In this document: piece after piece, positions 26,499-34,842 of the stretch
Layout: the number at the start of each line of letters is the position of its first letter
How positions within the stretch are numbered: the first letter of the stretch is position 1
Assembly (NCBI RefSeq): GCF_900095795.1
Contig: NZ_LT608328.1
Span: forward strand, 2,101,001 to 2,165,000
DNA from: Petrimonas mucosa
GTDB lineage: Bacteria; Bacteroidota; Bacteroidia; Bacteroidales; Dysgonomonadaceae
Length of the DNA stretch: 64,000 nucleotides
Reading direction: 5' to 3'
Translations under genes and position numbers: made by a program
Notes under the pieces: model-generated
Told to the model about the DNA's origin: nothing
Database searches by the model: none
The model's input: only the letters and a program-made list of their open reading frames with translations

Positions 26499-27212
26499 AT
26501 GGAGCAGTTTCTTCAAAACTTACTCGAAAGCAGTAACATTCCGTTTATTACGGCATTCATTCTCGGGTTGCTTACCGCAATCAGTCCTTGTCCGCTGGCT
26601 ACCAACATTACCGCTATTGGCTACATAAGTAAAGACATTGAAGATAAAAAAAGAATTTTCAGAAACGGGTTACTGTACACATTGGGCAGAATAGTTTCAT
26701 ACACGGCATTAGGCATCATTCTGATTTTCATCCTCAAACAAGGTTCAAGCCTTTACGGAATTCAAAAGTTCATTGCGAAATTCGGCGGTGTCATTATCGG
26801 CCCACTATTAATTATTATCGGGCTGTTCATGTTGTACGGACATAAGCTGAATTTGCCCAAATTCGGGTTCAGTGGGAAAAACTCTGAAAAAATCAGAAAA
26901 AAAGGTGGTTGGGGTGCACTTTGGCTGGGTGTACTTTTCGCCTTGGCATTTTGTCCGACAAGCGGAATATTCTACTTCGGAATGCTTATGCCGATGTCGG
27001 CAATGGAAGCAGGAGGATATTTTTTCCCAGTTGTATTTGCTATAGCAACAGCATTGCCTGTAATTATCGTGGCGTGGCTACTGGCTTTCAGTTTTGCCGA
27101 AGTTGGGCGGTTTTACAACAGCGTTCAGAAATTCGAAAAATGGTTTAGTAAAGCCATTGCCTTAATCTTTATCATTATAGGAATTTATTACACGTACAGC
27201 TTTTATTTTTAG
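26499..27212 (+). CDS. arsG: ArsG-family membrane protein, CcdA-like
   Basis: A 237-residue protein with six hydrophobic segments. Databases call the family an aromatic aminobenzylarsenical efflux permease. The sequence, however, has the internal two-fold pattern of CcdA/DsbD membrane domains: SPCPLA in the first helix (Cys 31) and AFCPTSG in the fourth (Cys 152), each a cysteine next to proline as in the CcdA electron carriers. Its two upstream neighbours are a cytoplasmic and a periplasmic thioredoxin-like protein. It may therefore carry electrons rather than, or as well as, arsenicals. Confidence 0.85.
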   Translation: MEQFLQNLLESSNIPFITAFILGLLTAISPCPLATNITAIGYISKDIEDKKRIFRNGLLYTLGRIVSYTALGIILIFILKQGSSLYGIQKFIAKFGGVIIGPLLIIIGLFMLYGHKLNLPKFGFSGKNSEKIRKKGGWGALWLGVLFALAFCPTSGIFYFGMLMPMSAMEAGGYFFPVVFAIATALPVIIVAWLLAFSFAEVGRFYNSVQKFEKWFSKAIALIFIIIGIYYTYSFYF

Positions 27213-27215
27213 AAA

Positions 27216-28535
27216 ATGGAAATCAGAAAAGAATTTAAGATACTTGTCACTTTTGTTGTTGTGTTCTTGGCGATATATTTCTTGCCTATTCACAGCAACG
27301 TGTTCAACACGGCCATGGATGCCACTTTCGATTTATCGAAATGGTACGCCCGGGAGCACGTGGTACTTTGTTTATTACCCGCTTTTTTAATAGCGGGAGT
27401 TATTTCGGTTTTTATCAGTCAAGGCTCCGTTATCAGATATTTTGGAGCAAAAGCAAAAAAATGGGTTGCCTATACGGTGGCTGCTGTTTCGGGAACTGTT
27501 CTGGCGGTTTGTTCCTGCACGATTTTACCCTTGTTTTCGAGTATTCATAAACGTGGTGCCGGATTAGGACCCGCTATCGCTTTTTTATATTCAGGTCCTG
27601 CCATTAACATTCTTGCTATAATTCTTACCGCCCGGATTTTAGGTTGGGAATTGGGAGCAGCACGCGTTATTGGAGCCGTTTCGTTCAGCATTATCATCGG
27701 GTTGATTATGGCGTTCATTTACCGAAAAGAGGAAAAAGTACGGGCCGATGAACAGATGAACATTATTCCTGAACCCGAAAAACGACCGTTGTGGCAAACA
27801 TCTATTTTCTTTTTCACACTGGTACTGATTTTGGTTTTTGCCAATTGGGGAAAACCCACATCAGACGACACAAACAGCTTTTGGCATTTTATATGGGAAA
27901 ACAAGTGGTACATTACCGGAGTTTTTAGTCTGGTACTGGCTACAGCCCTGATTTTCATTCTGAAAATGAAAACATGGAAAGTAGTTGCTGCCGTAGTGGT
28001 TACAGCCGTAAGTACATTTATTTTCAGGAATCCAGTCATTTCAATGGTAATAGGAATTGCTGCCGTCGCATTCCTTGGATTAACGGACAAATCGGACGAC
28101 GAAGAAAACAAGAAGTGGATTCTTTCATCGTGGGAGTTTACGAAACAAATTGTTCCCTTATTGGCAATAGGCGTGGTCATTGCCGGATTTTTGCTGGGTT
28201 CCACGCACGATAATGTGGCTATTCCCGGAATAATTCCGAACGAATGGATTGCCTGGGCTGTGGGCGGAAACTCATTCAAATCGAATTTTCTTTCCTCCGT
28301 TGTGGGTGCGTTTATGTATTTTGCCACACTTACAGAAGTTCCAATTATTCAGGGATTAATCGCCTCGGGAATGGGGAAAGGTCCGGCATTGGCACTGTTA
28401 CTTTCAGGGCCATCGATGTCTTTGCCAAATTTATTGGTTATCCGTGGAATTATTGGAACACAGAAAACAGTTGTCTATGCTGCGTTAGTCATTATTTTGT
28501 CAACCCTATCCGGATTAATTTTTGGAAGTTTATAA
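27216..28535 (+). CDS. ArsP/DUF318-type permease
   Basis: A 439-residue membrane protein with two homologous blocks of helices. The motif AVCSCTILPLF (Cys 99 and 101) and the YSGPAINILA segment identify the PF03773 permease family, which includes ArsP, an exporter of trivalent methyl and phenyl arsenicals. The second block repeats the pattern with LLSGPSMSLPNLLV. A hydrophilic loop near 170-190 separates the blocks. It starts 3 nt after arsG, so it belongs to the same transcript. Efflux of organoarsenicals made by arsM or the ArsEFG genes fits; substrate not proven. Confidence 0.85.
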   Translation: MEIRKEFKILVTFVVVFLAIYFLPIHSNVFNTAMDATFDLSKWYAREHVVLCLLPAFLIAGVISVFISQGSVIRYFGAKAKKWVAYTVAAVSGTVLAVCSCTILPLFSSIHKRGAGLGPAIAFLYSGPAINILAIILTARILGWELGAARVIGAVSFSIIIGLIMAFIYRKEEKVRADEQMNIIPEPEKRPLWQTSIFFFTLVLILVFANWGKPTSDDTNSFWHFIWENKWYITGVFSLVLATALIFILKMKTWKVVAAVVVTAVSTFIFRNPVISMVIGIAAVAFLGLTDKSDDEENKKWILSSWEFTKQIVPLLAIGVVIAGFLLGSTHDNVAIPGIIPNEWIAWAVGGNSFKSNFLSSVVGAFMYFATLTEVPIIQGLIASGMGKGPALALLLSGPSMSLPNLLVIRGIIGTQKTVVYAALVIILSTLSGLIFGSL

Positions 28536-28672
28536 TTAAGCAAAGCTAAAATCAAATTAGTTCCTATGTTTGAAATTGTAAAAGACGGATAGGTAGTCCA
28601 GTAAAAAAGCTATATCATTTTAGTTAACTTTGTTTTTGAGAGATAACAATCTTAACTTAAACAATATAGCTT
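28536..28672. other. Gap after the permease with a micro-ORF and IS110-derived sequence
   Basis: An eight-codon reading frame (28566-28592) ends at a TAG and is probably the stub of a lost gene or chance. From about 28590 the sequence looks like the left flank of the IS110 relic that follows. Confidence 0.35.
28625..28632 (+). promoter_or_regulatory. Possible -7 element inside the IS110 relic
   Basis: TAACTTTG matches TAnnTTTG, 124 nt before arsM. No -33 TTTG at the usual distance. It may give arsM a separate start of transcription. Confidence 0.35.
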
Positions 28673-28746
28673 ATGAACAGAGGACAAAGTAACAAATTAG
28701 ATTTCAAAGGGCAAAATATTTACGTAGGAATCGACGCCCATTTGAA
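28673..28746 (+). pseudogene. Relic of an IS110-family transposase, first 24 codons
   Basis: The reading frame opens MNRGQSNKLDF and continues KGQNIYVGIDAHLK before it runs into arsM's leader. YVGIDAH is the first catalytic block (first Asp of the DEDD nuclease) of IS110 transposases from Bacteroidetes. Everything after it is gone. Identification rests on memory of the family's N-terminus. Confidence 0.65.
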
Positions 28747-28748
28747 AT

Positions 28749-29564
28749 ATGAATGCTAAAGATTTAAAAGTGGTTGTAAAGGAAAAATATGGTTCAATAG
28801 CCAAACAAAGCTTGTCAAATGATAAGATTAAATCATCCTGTTGCGGAACTTCGGGTTGTTGTGAGAAAATTGAATTCAGCATGATTGGAGATGACTACAA
28901 CACCGTAGAAGGCTATAATCCCGATGCAGATTTGGGCTTGGGGTGCGGACTCCCTACTCAGTTTGCCAATCTGAAAACTGGCGACTGTGTGCTCGACTTG
29001 GGAAGCGGTGCCGGAAACGATTGCTTTGTAGCCCGCGCCATTGTGGGAGAAACAGGCAAAATCGTGGGTCTGGATTTCACGGACATGATGGTTGCCAAAG
29101 CTATTGAAAACAATCGGAAACTCGGATTCATGAATGTGGAATTTGTGCAAGGCGACATCGAAGAAATGCCTTTTTCTGACAACGATTTTGATGTGATTGT
29201 ATCGAACTGCGTTCTAAATCTGGTGCCCAATAAGCACAAAGCATTTGCTGAAATGATTCGCGTACTGAAACCCGGAGGACATTTTTGTGTTTCCGATGTA
29301 GTGACCAAAGGTGAGTTGCCTGAAACCCTGCGCTCTGATGCAGAAATGTATGTAGGATGTGTTTCGGGTGCCATTACGCGGGATCAATATATCAATATCA
29401 TCCACGACAACGGTTTTGAGAACGTAGCAATTCACAAGTTGAAGCCAATACCAATTCCCTATAAAGTTCTTTCGAAATATATGTCTGAGGAAGAAATCAA
29501 CGATTTCAAAAAAGGAGAAACAGGAATTTTCAGCATTACCGTATCCGGCTATAAGTCGTTATAA
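28749..29564 (+). CDS. arsM: Arsenite S-adenosylmethionine methyltransferase
   Basis: ArsM adds methyl groups from SAM to As(III), giving methyl- and dimethylarsenicals. The 271-residue protein has the SAM motif VLDLGSGAGNDCF, the acidic LDFTDMM, and the three cysteines expected to hold arsenic: Cys 66 (LGCGLP), Cys 154 (SNCVLN) and Cys 204 (GCVSGA). An extra CC pair cluster at 31-38 (CCGTSGCC) is common in bacterial ArsM. The start lies directly after the IS110 relic, so its original promoter region may have been replaced. Confidence 0.95.
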   Translation: MNAKDLKVVVKEKYGSIAKQSLSNDKIKSSCCGTSGCCEKIEFSMIGDDYNTVEGYNPDADLGLGCGLPTQFANLKTGDCVLDLGSGAGNDCFVARAIVGETGKIVGLDFTDMMVAKAIENNRKLGFMNVEFVQGDIEEMPFSDNDFDVIVSNCVLNLVPNKHKAFAEMIRVLKPGGHFCVSDVVTKGELPETLRSDAEMYVGCVSGAITRDQYINIIHDNGFENVAIHKLKPIPIPYKVLSKYMSEEEINDFKKGETGIFSITVSGYKSL

Positions 29565-29653
29565 TTACATGAAAAATTTTGACAATGGAAGTCCTTATAT
29601 ATTCAAATTCACAGTTTAAAAGACATTAATAACATTTTAAAAATCAAATCAGT

Positions 29654-30079
29654 ATGAAAATATTAATTCTTTGTACAGGGAACAGTTGCCGCAGTCAGAT
29701 GGCTCACGGTTTCCTGCAATCGTTCAATCCGGATATCGCGGTTTGTTCCGCAGGAACAGAGGCATCGGGGAAATTAAATCCCGGTGCGGTGAAAGCGATG
29801 GCGGAAGTGGGTATCGACATCAGCCACCACACATCCGACCCGGTAGGCAAATACCTCAACGATGCGTGGGATTATGTAATTACCGTTTGTGGCGGCGCTA
29901 ACGAAGTGTGTCCGGCATTTACCGGAAAAGTAAAGAAAAGGCTGCATATCGGCTTTGACGATCCGAGCCACGCCGTCGGCACACCCGAATTTATAGAAAG
30001 CGAGTTTCGCCGTGTTCGCCATGAGATAAAGGAAGCATTCAGAAAACTCTACGATGAAGAAATCAAAGCTCAATTGTAA
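29654..30079 (+). CDS. arsC: Arsenate reductase, thioredoxin-coupled type
   Basis: The enzyme reduces As(V) to As(III) through three cysteines. The 141-residue protein has the low-molecular-weight phosphatase P-loop CTGNSCRS (Cys 7) and a redox pair Cys 79 and Cys 86 in VCGGANEVC. The 72- and 7-residue spacings equal those of the staphylococcal pI258 enzyme (10, 82, 89), so this is the thioredoxin-coupled rather than the glutaredoxin class. DDPSHAVG carries the general acid. It is 3 nt upstream of acr3. Confidence 0.95.
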   Translation: MKILILCTGNSCRSQMAHGFLQSFNPDIAVCSAGTEASGKLNPGAVKAMAEVGIDISHHTSDPVGKYLNDAWDYVITVCGGANEVCPAFTGKVKKRLHIGFDDPSHAVGTPEFIESEFRRVRHEIKEAFRKLYDEEIKAQL

Positions 30080-30082
30080 AGC

Positions 30083-31126
30083 ATGAAAGCAAAACTAAAA
30101 ATACTCGACCGCTACCTTACGCTCTGGATCTTTATGGCGATGCTCTCCGGAGTGTTATCGGGATGGCTGTTCCCCTCCATCGCCAGTTTTTGGGATTCGT
30201 TATCCGTCGGCACGACCCATATCCCCATCGCCATCGGACTGATTATCATGATGTATCCACCTTTGGCAAAAGTAAAATACGAAGAACTGGGGGATGTTTT
30301 CAAAAACACCCGGATTTTAGGTTTATCGCTTGTCCAGAACTGGATCATCGGTCCCGTCCTGATGTTCTTTCTGGCCATTTTGTTTTTGCAGTTCAATGTC
30401 GATTATATGTACGGTCTTATCCTCATCGGGTTGGCCCGATGCATTGCCATGGTGATCGTATGGAACGACCTGGCTCACGGTGACCGTCAGTATGCCGCCG
30501 GATTGGTGGCTTTCAACTCACTGTTCCAAATCCTTTTCTTTTCGTTATACGCCTATTTTTTCATAGCCGTCCTGCCCGGATGGTTTGGGTTACCCACCAA
30601 CGACTCGGTAGCCAACATAACGATGGCGGAAATTGCAAAAAGCGTCCTTATCTATTTGGGAATCCCCATGCTGGCAGGGTTTCTTACCCGCTATATCAGC
30701 CTTAAGGTAAAGGACGAGAACTGGTATAACCGGAAAATTGTTCCTAAAATCAGTCCGTTTACGCTTATCGCATTGTTATTCACTATTTTTGTCATGTTTT
30801 CACTGAAAGGCGAGTACATCGTAAAACTGCCGCTGGATGTGGTCCGTATTGCCATTCCCCTGATACTGTACTTCGTGATCATGTTTGTGGTTTCTTTCTA
30901 CATGAGCAAGAGAGCGGGAGCAAATTACGAGCAGTCCACCACCCTTTCGTTCACGGCAGCAAGCAATAATTTTGAACTGGCTATTGCGGTGGCCATTGCT
31001 GTATTCGGCATCCATTCGGGTGAAGCTTTTGCTGCGGTTATAGGCCCTTTGGTGGAAGTTCCGGTAATGATTGCATTGGTCAACGTAGCCTTTTGGTTCA
31101 AAAAGAGATGGTTCGGGAGTTTATAA
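30083..31126 (+). CDS. acr3: Arsenite efflux transporter Acr3
   Basis: A 347-residue carrier with ten predicted helices of the BART superfamily; it expels As(III) using the proton gradient. The conserved helix-4 cysteine is in [14 protein letters not shown] (Cys 120), followed by the [10 protein letters not shown] loop typical of ACR3, and [13 protein letters not shown] near the C-terminal half. Coupled to arsC by 3 nt, it completes the arsenate route. It is the last gene of the arsenic island; DsbD follows with its own promoter. Confidence 0.96.
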   Translation: MKAKLKILDRYLTLWIFMAMLSGVLSGWLFPSIASFWDSLSVGTTHIPIAIGLIIMMYPPLAKVKYEELGDVFKNTRILGLSLVQNWIIGPVLMFFLAILFLQFNVDYMYGLILIGLARCIAMVIVWNDLAHGDRQYAAGLVAFNSLFQILFFSLYAYFFIAVLPGWFGLPTNDSVANITMAEIAKSVLIYLGIPMLAGFLTRYISLKVKDENWYNRKIVPKISPFTLIALLFTIFVMFSLKGEYIVKLPLDVVRIAIPLILYFVIMFVVSFYMSKRAGANYEQSTTLSFTAASNNFELAIAVAIAVFGIHSGEAFAAVIGPLVEVPVMIALVNVAFWFKKRWFGSL

Positions 31127-31191
31127 CTCATTTTTTCGATTTATAACCCCGCTATCCGTAAGATGTTTATTCAACTTTTACTATCTTTGTG

Positions 31192-31199
31192 CGTTAAAC
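31192..31199 (+). promoter_or_regulatory. -7 element for the DsbD gene
   Basis: TATCTTTG lies 17 nt before the ATG at 31217; no strict TTTG at -33. It marks a new transcript after acr3. Confidence 0.45.
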
Positions 31200-31216
31200 C
31201 GTAAAACCACCGGATA

Positions 31217-33220
31217 ATGAATTTCAAAAGAACAATTACTTCATTATTTTTGCTCTTTGTGTTATCTCAGGCTTTTCCGCAAGAGGTTATCAGCTGGAAG
31301 TTCAGCCTGCAGGACAGAGGAAACGGCGAAGTTGAACTGGTAGCCGATGCAACCATCCAGCAAGGTTGGCATATGTACGACTCGGCACTTCCCGACAACG
31401 GGCCCTACCCCACCTCGATAAGTTTCGACGAAATAAATGGAGCCGAGACCATTGGCGATTTTCAAGCCACCGGCAAACAGGCTACCGTAAAATATGACCC
31501 GGTTTTTGAGATGAATATCGGCACCTTCGACAATTCGGCCAGATTCATCCAGCGATTAAGGGTGATCGATAAAGAGAGTTTTCGCATTGCAGGCGATGTG
31601 CGGGCACAGGCTTGCGACGACAGGAGCTGTACACCACCGATACCCAACGAGTTTTCGTTCGGACCGGCCGATCTGCCCGCCACGGTCACTGCGGTTGCCC
31701 CGGCTGCGGCAAGTGTAATCACTCCGGCAGAGCCGACCGACACCTCTGTCGACTATTCGCCTGCTGCCATGCCTGTAGAGGTGGACAAGGAGCAGCTCTG
31801 GACCCCGGTTATCGAGGAGCTGAAAGTACTGGGTAGTAGCCACGGCGACAAGTCGTCGCTTTGGAGCATTTTCCTGAAAGGGTTGCTGTGGGGTTTTGCC
31901 GCACTGCTTACCCCCTGCGTTTGGCCGATGATTCCCATCACCGTCAGCTTCTTTCTCAACAGGAACAAAAAAGTCCGCAAAAAGGCGGTTGCAGATGCAG
32001 CCATCTACGGAGCCTCCATCATCTTTATATACGTTGCGTTGGGTCTCGTTATCACTGCCATCTTCGGGGCAAGTGCCCTGAACAACCTGGCGACGAGTGC
32101 GGTATTCAATCTCATCTTCTTTTCATTGCTCTTTCTCTTTGCCATCTCCTTCCTGGGTGCATTCGAACTGGTGCTTCCGGCATCATGGACAAACAAGATG
32201 GACAACAAGGTAGACAGCACCTCGGGACTGATCAGCCTCTTTTTCATGGCTTTCACCCTGGCACTGGTCTCCTTCTCCTGCACCGGTCCCATCATCGGAT
32301 GGCTGCTGGTAGAGGCGGCTACCCAGGGCAGTTATCTCTCCCCTGCCGTAGGAATGTTCGGTTTTGCCATTGCACTCTCGATACCGTTTACACTGTTCGC
32401 CATCTTCCCCTCCTGGTTGAAAACCCTGCCCAAATCGGGAAGCTGGCTCAACTCGGTCAAGGTGGTACTTGGATTTATCGTGCTGGCCGTCTCGATGAAG
32501 TTTCTATCGGTAGCCGATCTCTCCAACGGATGGGGCATCCTCACCCGCGACATCTTCCTGGTTATCTGGATTGTGCTCTTCACCATCCTCGGTTTGTACC
32601 TGCTCGGGAAGGTGAAGTTCCATGGCGACAGCGATATCGCCCATATCACCGTTCCCCGGTTGTTGCTCTCCATCTTCTCCCTTGCATTTGCCCTTTATCT
32701 GCTTCCCGGACTGTGGGGTGCTCCCCTGAAGCCGGTCAGCTCCATCCTGCCACCATTGTCCACACAGGACTTCCGGCTGAACGAAGTGTCGCTCAACACG
32801 GTTTACACCGATTATGAGACCGGTATGGCTGTCGCCGCACAGACCGGAAAACCGGCACTGATCACCTTTGGCGGTCACGGTTGCGTGAATTGTCACAAGA
32901 TGGATGCCACCGTTCTGGTGGATGAAAAGGTAAAGGGACTGATCGACAATGAATTTGTCTACATCTTGCTGATGGTGGACGAACGGGCCAAACTGCCCCA
33001 AGTGGTTGAAGTGGATGAGAATGGAAAGCGAGTCAAGCTGAAAACGGTTGGCGACAAATGGAGCTACCTGCAGCGTCACAAGTTCGGCGCACAATCGCAA
33101 CCCTACTATGTCATCCTGGACCATTCCGGAAAACCGGTCGCTCCGGCACACGCTTACGATGAAAATATCGCCAGCTATGTGAACTTCCTCGAGACTGGAC
33201 TGAAAAATTTCAAAAAATAG
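31217..33220 (+). CDS. dsbD: Protein-disulfide reductase, DsbD family
   Basis: DsbD carries electrons from cytoplasmic thioredoxin to periplasmic targets. The 667-residue protein has all three parts: a signal peptide and N-terminal immunoglobulin-like domain (about 22-160, cysteines in QACDDRSC), an eight-helix domain (about 215-500) with LLTPCVWPMIP and FSCTGPIIG, and a C-terminal thioredoxin domain with HGCVNCHKMD. It is separate from the arsenic cluster by promoter and composition, but it provides a useful comparison for the ArsG region. Confidence 0.93.
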   Translation: MNFKRTITSLFLLFVLSQAFPQEVISWKFSLQDRGNGEVELVADATIQQGWHMYDSALPDNGPYPTSISFDEINGAETIGDFQATGKQATVKYDPVFEMNIGTFDNSARFIQRLRVIDKESFRIAGDVRAQACDDRSCTPPIPNEFSFGPADLPATVTAVAPAAASVITPAEPTDTSVDYSPAAMPVEVDKEQLWTPVIEELKVLGSSHGDKSSLWSIFLKGLLWGFAALLTPCVWPMIPITVSFFLNRNKKVRKKAVADAAIYGASIIFIYVALGLVITAIFGASALNNLATSAVFNLIFFSLLFLFAISFLGAFELVLPASWTNKMDNKVDSTSGLISLFFMAFTLALVSFSCTGPIIGWLLVEAATQGSYLSPAVGMFGFAIALSIPFTLFAIFPSWLKTLPKSGSWLNSVKVVLGFIVLAVSMKFLSVADLSNGWGILTRDIFLVIWIVLFTILGLYLLGKVKFHGDSDIAHITVPRLLLSIFSLAFALYLLPGLWGAPLKPVSSILPPLSTQDFRLNEVSLNTVYTDYETGMAVAAQTGKPALITFGGHGCVNCHKMDATVLVDEKVKGLIDNEFVYILLMVDERAKLPQVVEVDENGKRVKLKTVGDKWSYLQRHKFGAQSQPYYVILDHSGKPVAPAHAYDENIASYVNFLETGLKNFKK

Positions 33221-33223
33221 CCT

Positions 33224-34009
33224 ATGAAGACACGGCAACAAAAACTGGAGGCATTCGGACGATTGCTGGATATTATGGACGAACTGCGCGAAAAGTGTCC
33301 GTGGGACAACGCGCAGACCAACGAAAGCCTTCGTGCCAACACCATAGAAGAGACCTACGAACTCGCTGAAGCGATCATCAACAACAGCGATCCGGAGATA
33401 AAAAAGGAGCTTGGCGACCTGCTCCTCCATGTGGTCTTTTATGCCAAGATTGGCGAAGAGAAGCAGGCGTTTGACATTGCAGATGTCTGCAACGCCATCT
33501 GCGACAAGCTCATCTTCCGGCATCCACACGTATTTGGAGATGCAGATGCCGATTCTGCCGGCATGGTCGAAAAATCGTGGGAACAGATCAAGCTGAAAGA
33601 GAAGGATGGTAACGGTACTGTACTGGCAGGTGTTCCGACATCGCTCCCTTCGCTTGTAAAAGCTTACCGGATTCAGGACAAGGCCAGGAACTCAGGTTTC
33701 GACTGGAACAAACGACACGACGTGTGGGACAAGGTAAAGGAGGAGATTGCAGAACTGGAGACCGAAATTGAACATCTCGACGCGGAGAAGACCGAAGCAG
33801 AGTTCGGGGATGTCCTTTTCAGCATCATCAATGCCGCACGGCTCTATAAGGTGAATCCCGACAACGCACTGGAACGGACCAACCAGAAGTTTATCAACCG
33901 TTTCAACTACATGGAACAGAAGGTAAAGGAGCAGGGGCGCTCGCTGAAAGAGATGACCCTGGGAGAGATGGAAGCCATCTGGCAGGAAGCAAAACAGCTA
34001 TTATTATGA
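33224..34009 (+). CDS. mazG: Nucleoside triphosphate pyrophosphohydrolase MazG
   Basis: MazG hydrolyses noncanonical and canonical NTPs to NMP and PPi, clearing damaged nucleotides. The 261-residue length fits the two-domain enzyme. The first domain has CPWDNAQT, the acidic EETYELAEAI, and KKELGDLLLHV; the second repeats the pattern with AELETEIEH and EFGDVLFSIINAAR. It begins 3 nt after dsbD and overlaps the next gene by 4 nt, so the three form one transcript. Confidence 0.95.
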   Translation: MKTRQQKLEAFGRLLDIMDELREKCPWDNAQTNESLRANTIEETYELAEAIINNSDPEIKKELGDLLLHVVFYAKIGEEKQAFDIADVCNAICDKLIFRHPHVFGDADADSAGMVEKSWEQIKLKEKDGNGTVLAGVPTSLPSLVKAYRIQDKARNSGFDWNKRHDVWDKVKEEIAELETEIEHLDAEKTEAEFGDVLFSIINAARLYKVNPDNALERTNQKFINRFNYMEQKVKEQGRSLKEMTLGEMEAIWQEAKQLLL

Positions 34010-34215
34010 AGAACCTTCTCTGTCCCCAATGCAAAATCCGACGCTTCTATATAGTGAATGCAGCCGGCGAACGGTTGGTGGTAACCGTTACGGATGACAA
34101 GACAATCCGCCCCATCCACCAGGATGCGTCGCTGGAGGGATTCGACACCTCCCGTCTCTACTGCCTGGGATGCTCATGGAGCGGATCGGTGAATATGCTG
34201 ACAGACAAGCATTAG
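34006..34215 (+). CDS. Small zinc-ribbon protein, hypothetical
   Basis: A 69-residue protein with two cysteine pairs, CPQC (6-9) and CLGC, about 45 residues apart, consistent with a zinc ribbon. The ATG overlaps the mazG stop as ATGA, which supports translation. No specific function is recognised. Confidence 0.75.
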   Translation: MKNLLCPQCKIRRFYIVNAAGERLVVTVTDDKTIRPIHQDASLEGFDTSRLYCLGCSWSGSVNMLTDKH

Positions 34216-34218
34216 GCC

Positions 34219-34788
34219 TTACTTCCCTACCCGCCAGCGGGTGAGGATATTTTTTCTTTTGGCAAAAATGCCATTCTGTTTCGTACGCACATCCTCGATC
34301 ACATAGAAAATATTGGCATCGAAGCCGGTCAGCGTCGCCTCGAGATTCCTCATCTGGTTGCGATCGATAACCGTTTCGATAATATCCACTTCATTGGTCG
34401 ACCCTTTACCGTGTGTCATCGTTGCCCCGAAATTCATCTTATTAAGGATTTGCACCAGCTCCATGCCGTTTTTCTGCGTGTAAATGCGGCACAGTATGAT
34501 TCCGTATGCGATTCGCTGTTCGAGAAGAATGCCGACATAATTGCCGGAGGCGTATCCTGCGGCATACGACAGGTAGGCAACCAGGTCGTTGGCCCGGATA
34601 AGAATCTGTGATATGATGACCACCCAGATAAATACCTCGAAAAAACCGATGACAGGGGCTATGTATCTTTCACCTTTCGAGACAAAAATGATGCGTAACG
34701 TACCGAGCGACACATCAAAAATACGCCCGAAAAATATCATAACCGGCAAAAGCCAGGGATAAACATCCAGAAAGTCAAACATATTCAA
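34219..34788 (-). CDS. DUF2179/DUF5698 membrane protein (UPF0316)
   Basis: A 189-residue protein with three hydrophobic segments, then a soluble C-terminal DUF2179 domain (about 110-185) with the GKGSTNEVDIIETVIDR stretch. This matches the UPF0316 (YebE-like) group. DUF2179 folds are thought to bind a small ligand, but the function is unknown. Convergent with the zinc-ribbon gene, 3 nt between stops. Confidence 0.88.
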   Translation of the reverse strand: MNMFDFLDVYPWLLPVMIFFGRIFDVSLGTLRIIFVSKGERYIAPVIGFFEVFIWVVIISQILIRANDLVAYLSYAAGYASGNYVGILLEQRIAYGIILCRIYTQKNGMELVQILNKMNFGATMTHGKGSTNEVDIIETVIDRNQMRNLEATLTGFDANIFYVIEDVRTKQNGIFAKRKNILTRWRVGK

Positions 34789-34842
34789 TTTACAATTTTA
34801 TGATTTTATTGTTTCGAATTTATAATCGTTCGAAATATATAA

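Noticed and set aside
28566-28592. Eight-codon ORF after the ArsP-like permease
   Set aside because: Too short to support as a gene; could be the stub of a deleted gene but nothing identifies it.
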